From NCBI GenBank assembly GCA_964440525.1, contig CAYTTC010000004.1, forward strand, positions 1 through 64,000: a DNA stretch of 64,000 nt, given 5' to 3'. This DNA is from DASWJZ01 sp964440525 (GTDB lineage Bacteria; Pseudomonadota; Alphaproteobacteria; Rhizobiales; Afifellaceae). Shown here piece after piece: positions 26,244 to 35,564 of this stretch (position 1 is the stretch's first letter; every line of letters starts with the position of its first letter). Under the pieces are notes generated by a model. That model was not told the origin of the DNA and ran no database searches. It saw only the letters and a program-made list of their open reading frames with translations. A program made the translations under genes and the position numbers.

Positions 26244-28391
26244 TCACTCCCTGTTTGGCGCCGCCTCGGCGGCGCGTGCGGTCATTTTCTGAAATTGTGT
26301 CATCGAACCGTCGAGCGAGGCGAAGCCCTGGCCCTCGGCGGCGAGGCGTTCGATGAGCGGCGCCGGACGAAGATTCTTGTCGCCCGACCGCTTCGCGAAG
26401 AGGTCGAGCCGATCGCGGATCGCTGCGAGGCCGACCTGGTCGGCATAGTGCATCGGCCCACCGCGCCACACCGGCCAGCCGTAGCCGTAGACCCAGATCA
26501 CGTCGATATCGCCGGGCCGCGCCGCGATGCCCTCTTCGAGAATGCGCGCACCTTCGTTTATGACGGGAAGGATAAGGCGCTCGACGATCTCGTCCTTCCC
26601 GATCGGGCTCCGCGCGATGCCTAGACGGCGCGACGCCTCGAGGATGACCGCCTCGACCTCAGGATCATCTAACGGAACGCGCGACCCAGTCTCGTAGCGA
26701 TAATACCCCTTGCCGGTTTTTTGGCCGAAACGGCCGTGTTCGCAGAGCGCGTCGGCGATCTCGGCGCGGGCGCCTTGGGCCTTCCGCATGCTCCAGCCGA
26801 TATCGAGTCCGGCGAGGTCGGTTGCCGCGAACGGGCCCATGGGAAAGCCAAAGTCGACCATCGCCGCGTCGACTTCCTGGGGCAGGGCACCGTCGAGAAG
26901 CGCTCGCTCCGCTGCGATATTGCGCTGCCGGAGCATGCGATTGCCGACGAAGCCGTGGCAATTTCCGACCACGACCGGCGCCTTGCCGAGGCGGCGCGCG
27001 AGCGAGACGAGGGTCATGAGCACTTCGGGCGCGGTATCGTGCCCGCGCACGATCTCGACGAGCCGCATCACATTCGCCGGGCTGAAGAAATGCATGCCGG
27101 CGACCAGGCTTGGCCGGCTGGTCGCGGCGGCGATCCGATCGACATTGAGATAGGAGGTGTTCGTCGCGAGGATTGTCTCACGTCGCGTGAGGCGATCGAG
27201 CTCTGTGAAGATCTGCTTCTTCAGCTCCATCTCCTCGAACACCGCTTCGACGACGAGGTCCGCCCCGGCCGCGGCGTCGAAGCCGAGCGTTCCCTTGATT
27301 GCGGCGATGCGGCGCTCGGCATTTTCGGTGGTAAGTTTGTCGCGCTTCGCCGCGTCGCGGTAGCTCGTTTCGATCCGTGCAAGTCCGCGCTCCAGCGCCT
27401 CTGCAGTCGTCTCGACCAGCGTCACCTTGATGCCGGCATCCGCGAACGCAATGGCGATGCCGCTTCCCATGGTTCCGGCGCCTATGACGGCGACTTCTTC
27501 AATTTTGCGCGGCTTCGTTTCCGCCGCGACGCCGGGCAGCTTCGCCGCCTCGCGCTCGGCAAAGAAAATGTGGCGCTGGGCCTTCGACTGGTCGCCCGCG
27601 ACAAGCTCGTCGAAGAGGGTGCGTTCGCGCGCGAGGCCCTCGTCGAACGGAAGATCGAGCGTGGCCCGAACGGCTTCGACACAAGCGTGCGGCGCCCGAA
27701 GCGCGCGCGCCCGTCTCGTCAGCTCGGCGGCGGTCGCCTCGAAGCTTGTCCGATCCGCTCGATCAGCCGCCAGCTTTTCGTCGGCATCGCGTAGGCGCCG
27801 CAAATTTCCTGTCCCGGCTATTCCGTGCGCGAAAGCGACTGCAACCTCCGACAGATCGCCCTCGGCTATCAGATCGACGAGGCCGTCTCGCACCGCCTCC
27901 TCAACTGAGACCGGCGTGCCGCTGACGATCATCCGGAGAGCCGCCACTGCTCCGACGGCGCGCGGCAAGCGCTGCGTCCCGCCGGCGCCGGGAAGCAGGC
28001 CGAGCTTCACTTCGGGGAGGCCAAGACGCGTCGACGGCGCCGCCACGCGATAGTGGCACGCGAGCGCGAGCTCCAGCCCGCCACCAAGCGCGGTTCCATG
28101 CAAGGCGGCAACGACTGGCTTTGTCATGTTGTCGAGCATTTCGACGACATCACGCAGCAAAGGTGCGCGGGGCGGTTTTCCGAACTCCTTGATGTCCGCA
28201 CCTGCGGCGAAGGTTTTTCCGGCGCAGCTCAGGACCACCACGCGAACGGCAGCTTCCGCGTCGACTGCGCGCAGCGCTTCGGTGAGATCGGCGCGAACGG
28301 CATGCGAAAGCGCATTCACCGGCGGGTTGTCGATCCGGACGACCGCGACATTGCCGTGTCGCTCGACCTGGACAACGCGCGTTTCGCTCAC
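26244..28391 (-). CDS. Bifunctional enoyl-CoA hydratase/3-hydroxyacyl-CoA dehydrogenase
   Basis: The 715-residue protein has FadJ/FadB-type architecture. The N-terminal crotonase domain (1-190) contains AAGADIKEFG and GTALGGGLELALACH with the expected catalytic glutamates (LE and LPEVKLG). The NAD-binding 3-hydroxyacyl-CoA dehydrogenase domain starts at EEVAVIGAGTMGSGIAIAFA (about 295-315), followed by a duplicated C-terminal helical domain. GTG 28391 overlaps the RidA stop (GTGA). In the operon it should carry out hydration and NAD-linked oxidation of the dearomatised acyl-CoA, the beta-oxidation part of 2-aminobenzoyl-CoA breakdown. Length and motifs are normal. Confidence 0.88.
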   Translation of the reverse strand: MSETRVVQVERHGNVAVVRIDNPPVNALSHAVRADLTEALRAVDAEAAVRVVVLSCAGKTFAAGADIKEFGKPPRAPLLRDVVEMLDNMTKPVVAALHGTALGGGLELALACHYRVAAPSTRLGLPEVKLGLLPGAGGTQRLPRAVGAVAALRMIVSGTPVSVEEAVRDGLVDLIAEGDLSEVAVAFAHGIAGTGNLRRLRDADEKLAADRADRTSFEATAAELTRRARALRAPHACVEAVRATLDLPFDEGLARERTLFDELVAGDQSKAQRHIFFAEREAAKLPGVAAETKPRKIEEVAVIGAGTMGSGIAIAFADAGIKVTLVETTAEALERGLARIETSYRDAAKRDKLTTENAERRIAAIKGTLGFDAAAGADLVVEAVFEEMELKKQIFTELDRLTRRETILATNTSYLNVDRIAAATSRPSLVAGMHFFSPANVMRLVEIVRGHDTAPEVLMTLVSLARRLGKAPVVVGNCHGFVGNRMLRQRNIAAERALLDGALPQEVDAAMVDFGFPMGPFAATDLAGLDIGWSMRKAQGARAEIADALCEHGRFGQKTGKGYYRYETGSRVPLDDPEVEAVILEASRRLGIARSPIGKDEIVERLILPVINEGARILEEGIAARPGDIDVIWVYGYGWPVWRGGPMHYADQVGLAAIRDRLDLFAKRSGDKNLRPAPLIERLAAEGQGFASLDGSMTQFQKMTARAAEAAPNRE

Positions 28392-28801
28392 GCTCCGCTC
28401 AACACCGCTGTCGCCTCGATCTCGACCTTGGCCGCGTCCTCGACAAGGCTTTTGACCTCGACCAGCGTCATTGTCGGAAAGTGCCTGCCGATCACCCCGC
28501 GATAAGCTTCGCCAACCTCCTTCAGCCGCGCGGTGTACTCCCGCTTGTCGGTCACGTACCAAGTCAAGCGGACAATGTGCTCCGGCCGCGCGCCGGCTTC
28601 GGCGAGAATCGCGACGACGTTCTGCAGCGCCTGTCGGGTCTGGGTCACGAAATCATCGCTCTCGAACACATGCTCCGTGTTCCAGCCGACCTGGCCGCCG
28701 ACAAAAACCATCGGCCCGGCGGCGACAATTCCGTGCGCGTAGCCCGAGGCGGGCTTCCAGCCCCTGGGATGCAGCAGCTTCCTTTGATCGGAACTCGGCA
28801 T
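28388..28801 (-). CDS. RidA/YjgF-family enamine/imine deaminase
   Basis: The 137-residue protein is a RidA-family member: GYAHGIVAAGPMVFVGGQVGW at the start of the fold, TRQALQNVVAILAEAG (the usual helix) and, at the C-terminus, VEIEATAVLSG matching the conserved IEIEA stretch. Canonical RidA has an Arg near position 105 for carboxylate binding; here the corresponding strand reads HIVRLTWYVTD, so the subgroup is uncertain. RidA proteins hydrolyse enamines and imines. The pathway product of 2-aminobenzoyl-CoA dearomatisation is itself an enamine, which makes a deaminating role in this operon attractive. It overlaps the downstream dehydrogenase start. Confidence 0.82.
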   Translation of the reverse strand: MPSSDQRKLLHPRGWKPASGYAHGIVAAGPMVFVGGQVGWNTEHVFESDDFVTQTRQALQNVVAILAEAGARPEHIVRLTWYVTDKREYTARLKEVGEAYRGVIGRHFPTMTLVEVKSLVEDAAKVEIEATAVLSGA

Positions 28802-28850
28802 TTTGCGGTCTCGTCTCCAGAAATGGGTGAATCCGGGTGCGTAAGGCCGG

Positions 28851-30479
28851 TCACGGTGCCCGCTGTCTCAGGACGAAGCGCTGGACCTTGCCGGTGGCGG
28901 TCTTGGGCAGGGCATCGATGAAGCGGATCGAACGCGGATACTTGTGCGGCGCGACCACTGCTTTCACGTGATCCTGCAGGCGCTTGACGCAGGCCGCGCT
29001 CCCCGTTTCGTGCGGCGCCAGCACGATGAAGGCCTTCACGATCTCGCCGCGCTGCTTGTCGGGGATGCCGACCACCGCGCAGTCGGCGACGGAGGGATGC
29101 GAAAGGAGCGCGGCTTCGACCTCGGGCGCGGCGATCGCTTCGTCGCCGGAGACGATCATGTCGTCGACGCGCGCCACGAAACGAAAACGCCCTTCCTCGT
29201 CCTGCCGGAACATGTCGCCGGTCAGGTTCCAGCCGTCGCGCACGAAGTCGCCCTGTCGAGGATCGTCGAGATAGCGGCAGCCTGTCGGGCCGCGCACGGC
29301 GAGGCGGCCGACTTCTCCGCGCGGCATCTCGCGCATCTCGTTGTCGACGATCTGCACCTCGTAGCCGGTCACCGGCCGGCCGGATGCGCCCGCTGCGGCA
29401 TCGCCCACGCGGTTGGAGATGAAGATATGGAGCATCTCGGTTCCTCCGATGCCGTCGAGGAGGGGAGCGCCGGAGCGTGCCGTCCATGTCTCGAAAGTCT
29501 TGGCGGGCAGCGCCTCGCCGGCCGACACCGCGATGCGGAGCGACGCCAGATCCGACGCCGACGGTTTTAAGGCCAGGATGCGCTGATAGACAGACGGCGC
29601 GGCGAACGAGATGGTGGCCTTATAGGACTTGATCTCGCCGACCAGCTCGGCCGGACTGGCCTCTTCGAGGAGCACCGAGGCGGCGCCGAAGCGAAGCGGG
29701 AAGATCACGAGCCCGCCGAGCCCGAAGGTGAAGGCGAGCGGAGGGGTGCCGACAACGACGTCGGCCGGCGTGATGGCGAGGACTTCCTTGGCGTAGCCGT
29801 CCGCGATCGCGAGGAGGTCGCGATGAAAATGCATTGCCGCCTTCGGCTCGCCGGTCGCGCCCGTCGAAAAAGCGATGATCGCAACGTCGTCGCGGCCAGT
29901 CTTCACCGCCTGGAAGCGGACTGACTTCGCGAGCGCGATCCGGTCGAGCTCGGCATCGAAATTCGCCGTTCCGTCGAAGCCGATCACCTTCTTCAGAAAG
30001 CGGCTCGTCTTCGCCGCGGTGACCAACTCATCCATGAGCCGCGTGTCGCAGAGCGCGAGCTTGACCTCGGCCTTGTCGATCACCTTGGTGAGATCGGCGG
30101 CGCGGAGCGATGGCAGCGTGTTGACGACGACCGCACCGGCCTTCACCGCAGCGAGCCAGCAGGCAACCATGGCCGGATTGTTGGCCGAGCGGATGAGCAC
30201 ACGATTCCCCGGCACGATGCCGAGATCCTCGACGAGCGCGCGAGCCAGCCGGTTCGTCCAGTCGGCCAGCTCCTTGTAGGTGCGCATGCGGCCGTGGCCA
30301 ATGAGCGCCGTCTTGTCGCCGAAGCCCTTTTCGACCATGCGGTCGGTGAGCTCGACAGCCGCGTTGACGTGCTCGGGATATTCGAAGCCGGCGGGAAGGA
30401 ATTCCGGCCACGCCTCAGGTTTCGGGAGGTGATCGCGCGCAAACGTATCGAGATGAGCCGACGGCCCGAGCATTCTCAT
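28851..30479 (-). CDS. 2-Aminobenzoate/benzoate-CoA ligase family enzyme
   Basis: The 542-residue AMP-forming ligase shows the P-loop-like FSTGATGEPKAAMHFH (about 210-225), GYEVQIVDNEMREMP, the hinge/ATP segment LTGDMFRQDEEGRF and the C-terminal catalytic lysine in LPKTATGKVQRF. Overall it resembles benzoate- and 2-aminobenzoate-CoA ligases. It would form an aryl-CoA from the free acid, ATP and CoA in the cytosol. Because it lies in an operon with a 2-aminobenzoyl-CoA monooxygenase/reductase-like gene, anthranilate is the most likely substrate. Its start overlaps the acyl-CoA dehydrogenase stop (ATGA). The substrate is inferred from context, not from residues. Confidence 0.83.
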   Translation of the reverse strand: MRMLGPSAHLDTFARDHLPKPEAWPEFLPAGFEYPEHVNAAVELTDRMVEKGFGDKTALIGHGRMRTYKELADWTNRLARALVEDLGIVPGNRVLIRSANNPAMVACWLAAVKAGAVVVNTLPSLRAADLTKVIDKAEVKLALCDTRLMDELVTAAKTSRFLKKVIGFDGTANFDAELDRIALAKSVRFQAVKTGRDDVAIIAFSTGATGEPKAAMHFHRDLLAIADGYAKEVLAITPADVVVGTPPLAFTFGLGGLVIFPLRFGAASVLLEEASPAELVGEIKSYKATISFAAPSVYQRILALKPSASDLASLRIAVSAGEALPAKTFETWTARSGAPLLDGIGGTEMLHIFISNRVGDAAAGASGRPVTGYEVQIVDNEMREMPRGEVGRLAVRGPTGCRYLDDPRQGDFVRDGWNLTGDMFRQDEEGRFRFVARVDDMIVSGDEAIAAPEVEAALLSHPSVADCAVVGIPDKQRGEIVKAFIVLAPHETGSAACVKRLQDHVKAVVAPHKYPRSIRFIDALPKTATGKVQRFVLRQRAP

Positions 30480-31624
30480 CCCTCCCCCAACACCTGTCGT
30501 GCGATCACGATCTTCTGCACGTCGGACGCGCCCTCATAGATCCGGAGCGCCCTGATCTCCCGGTAGAGCTTTTCGACGACGGAGCCGCGCCTGACGCCGT
30601 CGCCTCCGTGGAGCTGCACCGCCTTGTCGATGACGATCTGGGCGCGGTCGGTGGCGAAGAGCTTTGCCATCGAAGCCTCACGCGACACCCGTGCGGCACC
30701 CATGTCCTTCACCCAGGCCGCGCGATAGACGAGGAGCGCGGCCGCGTCGATGTCGAGCGCCATGTCGGCTACGTGGCCCTGAACCATCTGAAGGTCGGCC
30801 ATCGGCGCGCCGAAGAGCGCGCGCTTCGACACCCGCGCGACGGTTTCGTCCAGAGCACGGCGGGCGAAGCCTAGTGCTGCCGCGCCGACGGTGGTGCGAA
30901 ACACATCGAGTACCGACATGGCAATGCGGAACCCGTCGCCCGGTTTGCCGATCATCGCGGACTCGGACAGGCGCACGTTGTTAAAGCGGAGGCGTGCGAG
31001 AGGGTGCGGAGCAATCACCTCGAGGCGCTCGGCGATCTCGATGCCCTCGGCGTCAGCCGGCACGAGGAACGCGGAAATGCCTTTTGCGCCAGGCGCTTCG
31101 CCGGTACGCGCGAACACGACGTAGAAGTCTGCGATACCACCGTTCGAGATCCAGGTCTTCTCGCCGTCAACCCGATAGAAGTTGCCGGCCCGCGTCGCGG
31201 TCATATCCATGCTGGCGACATCGGATCCCGATTTCATCTCGGACAGGGCGAAGGCAGCAATGGCTCTGCCCTCGCGCGTCTTCTTCAGCCATTTCTTCTG
31301 CTGGGGCGTGCCGAAAAGCGAAAGCGCCCCCGTCCCGAGTCCTTGCATCGCGAAGGCAAAATCGGCGAGGCCGTCGTAGCGGGCGAGCGTTTCGCGAGCG
31401 AGGCATAGTGTGCGGAGATCGAGCGAGCCGCCGCCGTCGGGATCGATCGCCGTGTGCTTCAGCCAGCCGTCGTGTCCGAGTTGCGTGACAAGATCGCGGC
31501 AGGCGCGGTCGACGTCGCCATGTTCGACAGGCAGGTTCTCACCGCACCACGCCTCGAGCGACGCGTGGAAGGCGCGGTGGCGGTCCTCGAAGAAAGGCCA
31601 GGAGAGGAAACTCTGGTCAGCCAT
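30476..31624 (-). CDS. Acyl-CoA dehydrogenase
   Basis: The 382-residue flavoenzyme has the acyl-CoA dehydrogenase layout: N-terminal helices, the FAD/substrate segment AFALSEMKSGSDVASM (about 123-138), KTWISNGGIADFYVVFA, and a C-terminal domain with IRALRIYEGASDVQK, where the Glu is the usual catalytic base. ATG 31624 overlaps the stop of the crotonase gene (TGATG), so the upstream in-frame extension is not used. In this operon it would desaturate an alicyclic or ring-opened acyl-CoA, passing electrons to ETF. Confidence 0.87.
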   Translation of the reverse strand: MADQSFLSWPFFEDRHRAFHASLEAWCGENLPVEHGDVDRACRDLVTQLGHDGWLKHTAIDPDGGGSLDLRTLCLARETLARYDGLADFAFAMQGLGTGALSLFGTPQQKKWLKKTREGRAIAAFALSEMKSGSDVASMDMTATRAGNFYRVDGEKTWISNGGIADFYVVFARTGEAPGAKGISAFLVPADAEGIEIAERLEVIAPHPLARLRFNNVRLSESAMIGKPGDGFRIAMSVLDVFRTTVGAAALGFARRALDETVARVSKRALFGAPMADLQMVQGHVADMALDIDAAALLVYRAAWVKDMGAARVSREASMAKLFATDRAQIVIDKAVQLHGGDGVRRGSVVEKLYREIRALRIYEGASDVQKIVIARQVLGEG

Positions 31625-32436
31625 CAGTCGCCTTCGAAGATTGGTTTTTTCTTGGCGACAAAGGCCTCGTAGGCGCGGGCGAAATCCTTCGTCTGCATGC
31701 AGATCGCCTGCGCCTGCGCCTCGGCTTCGATCGCCTGGTCGAGGCCCATCGACCATTCCTGCACGAGTTGCGTCTTGGTCATGGAATGCGCGAAGGTCGG
31801 GCCGGACGCGAGCTGAAGGGCGAATTCGATCGCTTCGGATTCGAGTTTTTCAGCCGGGACGAGGCGATTGAAAAATCCCCAGCGTTCGCCCTCCTCGGCC
31901 GACATCGTGCGGCCGGTGTAGAGCAGCTCCGCCGCTCGCCCCTGCCCGATGATGCGGGGAAGCATGGCGCAGGCGCCCATGTCGCAGCCGGCGAGCCCGA
32001 CGCGGGTGAAAAGGAAAGCGGTCTTCGCCTGCGGCGTGGCGAAGCGGATATCGGCCGCCATGGCGATGATCGCGCCGGCGCCCATGCAGACGCCGTCAAC
32101 CGCGGCGATGAGCGGCTTGCCGCAATGGATCATCGCCTTGACGAGGTCGCCGGTCATGCGCGTGAAGGCGAGGAGGTCCTTCATCTCCATCGCGACGAGC
32201 GGACCGATGATGTCGTGCACGTCGCCACCGGAGGAGAAATTGCCGCCATTCGACGCGAACACCACGGCCTTCACGTCCTCAGCCTCCGGCAGCGCGCGAA
32301 AAGTGTCGCGAAGCTCGGCGTAGCTCTCGAAGGTGAGCGGATTCTTCCGCTCCGGACGGTCGAGAGCGATCACGGCGACCGCGCCCTCCATCCGCCAGCG
32401 GAAATGCGCAGGCTTCAGGCTCGCCATCACGCTCAT
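31624..32436 (-). CDS. Crotonase-fold protein lacking the hydratase glutamates
   Basis: The 270-residue protein has the crotonase oxyanion-hole segments NFSSGGDVHDI and CMGAGAIIAMAADIRFA. In hydratases the second segment contains a Glu (GGGCELAL) and the next helix another (GLPE). Here these positions read GAGAIIAM and FLFTRVGLAGCDMGA, so both glutamates are missing and an Asp appears instead. Members with this pattern are not simple hydratases; MenB- or BadI-like C-C bond chemistry, or hydrolysis, is more likely. In an operon for dearomatised 2-aminobenzoyl-CoA, a ring-opening step would fit. The other crotonase domain of the operon (26244-28391) has both glutamates. Confidence 0.8.
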   Translation of the reverse strand: MSVMASLKPAHFRWRMEGAVAVIALDRPERKNPLTFESYAELRDTFRALPEAEDVKAVVFASNGGNFSSGGDVHDIIGPLVAMEMKDLLAFTRMTGDLVKAMIHCGKPLIAAVDGVCMGAGAIIAMAADIRFATPQAKTAFLFTRVGLAGCDMGACAMLPRIIGQGRAAELLYTGRTMSAEEGERWGFFNRLVPAEKLESEAIEFALQLASGPTFAHSMTKTQLVQEWSMGLDQAIEAEAQAQAICMQTKDFARAYEAFVAKKKPIFEGD

Positions 32437-32452
32437 CGACGATCCTCGCGAC

Positions 32453-33217
32453 TCACCATGTTTCGCCTCCGGAGATCGAGAGTGCCTGGCCGGTTACCGC
32501 ATCGGAGTGCGGACCGCACAGATACAGCACCGCGGCCGCGACTTCCTCCGGCTTGATGAAACGCTTCAGCGGGTTCTTGCCGGAGAGGATCGCCCGGGCC
32601 TCCGTGTCGCCGCGGCCGGTCTTCGCCACGATGTTGCCGACCGCTTGCTCGAGCATCGGCGATTCGGTGTAGGCCGGGCAGACGGCGTTCGCCGTGATGC
32701 CTGTCCCGGCGACTTCCGCGGCAAGCGCACGCACAAGGCCGACCGCGCCGTGCTTCGCGGCGGTGTAGGGAGCAACGTAAGGATAGCCCTTGAGGCCCGC
32801 GACCGATGCGATGACGATGAGCCGCCCCCAGCCCGAGCTTTCCATCGCCCGCAGCCCCTCGCGGAGCGTGAGAAACGTGCCGGTGAGGTTGACCGCCAGC
32901 ATCCGCTCGAATTGTTCAAGACTGGTGCGTGCGAAGGGCGCGCTCTCGGCGGCTCCGGCATTGGCGACGACGATGGAGATTTTTCCGCGCGCTTCGCTCG
33001 CCTCGGCAAGGGCGGCGGCAATCGCCACCTCGTCGGTCACGTCGGCGACGACGGCGCCGACGCCCGGTGCTTTCGCGGCGACAGCATCGAGCGGCTCGCG
33101 TCGGCGCCCGACGATGGTCACGCGCGCGCCCTCGCCGGCGAGCGCGAGCGCGATTGCAGCGCCGATGCCGGAACCGCCGCCGGTGACGAGTGCGTGCCTG
33201 TCGGAGAGCGTGCCCAT
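32453..33217 (-). CDS. Short-chain dehydrogenase/reductase
   Basis: The 254-residue enzyme has the classical SDR motifs: ALVTGGGSGIGAAIALA (cofactor binding, 9-25), VVANAGAAES (NAG), a catalytic Ser in VIASVAG and YTAAKHG with Tyr and Lys, then VCPAYTESPM. The length is typical. Its start is 4 nt beyond the stop of the monooxygenase/reductase fusion gene, so it is the second gene of the operon. A reduction or oxidation of the ring carbonyl formed by that enzyme is the natural suggestion, with NAD(H) or NADP(H) not determinable here. Confidence 0.87.
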   Translation of the reverse strand: MGTLSDRHALVTGGGSGIGAAIALALAGEGARVTIVGRRREPLDAVAAKAPGVGAVVADVTDEVAIAAALAEASEARGKISIVVANAGAAESAPFARTSLEQFERMLAVNLTGTFLTLREGLRAMESSGWGRLIVIASVAGLKGYPYVAPYTAAKHGAVGLVRALAAEVAGTGITANAVCPAYTESPMLEQAVGNIVAKTGRGDTEARAILSGKNPLKRFIKPEEVAAAVLYLCGPHSDAVTGQALSISGGETW

Positions 33218-33221
33218 CGCC

Positions 33222-35513
33222 TCAGATCTTCATGACCGTGCTCTCGCGACGCTCGTGGAGGCGCCGGAGCTGGTCGCGACCGGGCCAATAGGGCTCGGGC
33301 CAGGCCTCCTGGTGATCGCCGAGCTCGGCTGCGGCATGCAGCGTCCAATAGGGATCGGAGAGGTGCGGACGGGCGAGGCAGACGAGGTCGGCGCGACCGG
33401 CCATCAGGATCGAGTTGACATGGTCGGGCTCATAGATGTTGCCGACCGCCATCGTCGCCATGCCGGTCTCGTTGCGGATGCGGTCGGAGAACGGCGTCTG
33501 AAACATGCGGCCGTAGACCGGCCGCGCCTTCCGCGAGGTCTGCCCGGCGGAGACGTTGCAGATATCGACGCCTGCCGTCTGGAGGATTGACGCGATCTCG
33601 ACGGCTTCTTCGGGGGTGACCCCGCTGTCGCCGACCCAGTCGTTCGCCGAGATGCGCACGGAGATCGGCTTCTCCGCCGGAAAGACGGCGCGGATCGCGC
33701 GAAAAACCTCGAGCGGATAGCGCATGCGGTTCTCGAGGCTGCCGCCGTAGTCGTCGTCGCGCGTGTTCGTGAGCGGCGTGATGAATGAGGAGAGCAGATA
33801 GCCGTGCGCACAATGCAGCTCCAGCATGTCGAAGCCGGCGCGCTCGGCCATCTCCGTCGCTGAGACGAATTGAGCCGTTACCCGATCCATATCGTCGCGG
33901 TCCATCTGCCTCGGGATCTGGTTACGCTCCGACCAGGGGATCGCGGAAGCTGATATCAGCGGCCAGTTTGCCTCGGCGAGGGGTGCGTCCATCTCCTCCC
34001 AACCGAGCTGGGTCGAGCCCTTCGCGCCGGAATGACCGAGCTGGCAGCAGATGCGCGCTTCCGTCTCGCAGTGGACGAAATCGACGATGCGCCTCCAGGC
34101 GGACTCATGCTCGGGTGCATACATTCCCGTGCAGCCGGGCGTGATGCGACCTTCCGGGCTGACGCAGGTCATCTCGATGTAAACCAGCCCGGCGCCGCCT
34201 TTCGCCCGTTCGGCATAATGGACGAAGTGCCAGTCAGTCGGGCGGCCGTCGATGGCCTTGTACTGGTCCATGGGCGATACGACGACGCGATTTTTGAGTT
34301 TCAGGTCGCGGAGCGCGTAAGGCGCGAACATCGGCCGCCGAATGACATTCGTCGAAGCTCCCGCCCGCCGCTGGAACCAGGCCTCGGCGCCTTCAAGCCA
34401 GGTTCGGTCGCGCAAGCGTAGATTCTCGTGGCTGATCCGCTGCGAGCGGGTAAGGAGCGAATAGTTGAACTGCACGGGATCGAGGTGAAAGTAGCGCTCT
34501 ATCTCCTCGAACCATTCGGCGGAATTCCGCGCGGCGGACTGAAGCTTCAGGACCTCGACCCTGCGCTCGTCCTCATACTTCTGGAATGCCGCGGACATGG
34601 TCGGCTCAGAATCGAGATATCCGGCGAGCGCGATTGCGCTTTCGAGCGCAAGCTTGGTCCCGGACCCGATCGAAAAATGCGCGGTCGCGGCGGCATCGCC
34701 GAGAAGCACGACGTTTTCGTGGTGCCAACGCGCGCAAAGGACGCGCGGGAAATTGAGCCAGGCCGAGCCGCGGATGTGGCTCGCGTTCGACATGAGGGAA
34801 TGGCGACCGAGGTGATCCTTGAAGATCCGCTCGCAGGTCGCGATCGATTCCTCCTGCGACATCTCGCCAAAGCCGAATTTTTCCCAGGTCTCCTCAGCGC
34901 ACTCGACGATGAACGTCGCCGTATCGTCGTCGAACTGATAGGCGTGGGCCCACACCCATCCGTGCTCGGTCTCCTCGAAGATGAAGGTGAAGGCGTCGTC
35001 GAATTTCTGATGCGTGCCGAGCCAGACGAACTTACACAGGCGCATGTCGATCTCGGGCTTGAAATGCTCTGCGTAGTCCCGCCGGACCTTTGAACTGAGG
35101 CCATCGGCGGCGACTACAAGGTCGAAGTCGCGCGCATGGGAGGCGGCGTTCTCGCTTTCGGTTTCGAAGCGAAGCTCGACGCCGAGTTCGCGCGCCCGCG
35201 CCTGCAGGAGGAGCAGCAGCGTCCTGCGGCCAATGCCGCAGAAGCCATGACCGGAGGACACCGTGCGCGTGCCCCGGTAATTGACGGCGATGTCGTCCCA
35301 ATAGGCGAAGTGCGAGCGGATGGAGGCTGCGCTCTTGGGGTCATTCCGCGCCAGATTCGCTAGCGTTTCGTCGGAGAGCACGACACCCCAGCCAAAGGTA
35401 TCGTCGGGGCGGTTGCGCTCGACCACGACCACCTCGTGATCCGGGTTGCGAAGCTTCGTCGTGATCGCGAAGTAGAGCCCGGCGGGGCCGCCACCGAGAC
35501 ACACGATCCGCAT
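33222..35513 (-). CDS. 2-Aminobenzoyl-CoA monooxygenase/reductase-like fusion (salicylyl-CoA hydroxylase type)
   Basis: The 763-residue protein fuses two flavin enzymes. Residues 1-390 are a FAD aromatic hydroxylase: CLGGGPAGLYFAI at the start, DLVVAADGLSSKVR and LLGDAAATAHFSIGSG (the GD motif). Residues 390-763 form an old-yellow-enzyme barrel (VVSPMDQYKA, ELHCAHGYLLSSF, DDYGGSLENRMRY). This fusion is known from the aerobic 2-aminobenzoyl-CoA pathway, where one protein hydroxylates and reduces the ring to a non-aromatic enaminone; relatives are annotated as salicylyl-CoA 5-hydroxylase. The start MRIV at 35513 is chosen because the FAD motif begins there; an in-frame ATG at 35552 adds only a charged leader. 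It heads the operon, about 50 bp downstream of an AAGCTTGAAAT site. Confidence 0.87.
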   Translation of the reverse strand: MRIVCLGGGPAGLYFAITTKLRNPDHEVVVVERNRPDDTFGWGVVLSDETLANLARNDPKSAASIRSHFAYWDDIAVNYRGTRTVSSGHGFCGIGRRTLLLLLQARARELGVELRFETESENAASHARDFDLVVAADGLSSKVRRDYAEHFKPEIDMRLCKFVWLGTHQKFDDAFTFIFEETEHGWVWAHAYQFDDDTATFIVECAEETWEKFGFGEMSQEESIATCERIFKDHLGRHSLMSNASHIRGSAWLNFPRVLCARWHHENVVLLGDAAATAHFSIGSGTKLALESAIALAGYLDSEPTMSAAFQKYEDERRVEVLKLQSAARNSAEWFEEIERYFHLDPVQFNYSLLTRSQRISHENLRLRDRTWLEGAEAWFQRRAGASTNVIRRPMFAPYALRDLKLKNRVVVSPMDQYKAIDGRPTDWHFVHYAERAKGGAGLVYIEMTCVSPEGRITPGCTGMYAPEHESAWRRIVDFVHCETEARICCQLGHSGAKGSTQLGWEEMDAPLAEANWPLISASAIPWSERNQIPRQMDRDDMDRVTAQFVSATEMAERAGFDMLELHCAHGYLLSSFITPLTNTRDDDYGGSLENRMRYPLEVFRAIRAVFPAEKPISVRISANDWVGDSGVTPEEAVEIASILQTAGVDICNVSAGQTSRKARPVYGRMFQTPFSDRIRNETGMATMAVGNIYEPDHVNSILMAGRADLVCLARPHLSDPYWTLHAAAELGDHQEAWPEPYWPGRDQLRRLHERRESTVMKI

Positions 35514-35564
35514 AGATTCGGCGCCCTCTTCGTCCTGCCGCCCTTCTCGCATCGGGCGGGATTT

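Noticed and set aside
34538..34550. TGAAGCTTCA palindrome within the monooxygenase/reductase gene
   Set aside because: It is inside coding sequence and lacks the AAGCTTGAA(A/G)T half shared by the six upstream sites. Other coding AAGCTT hexamers (for example near 27748 and 57313) were rejected for the same reason.
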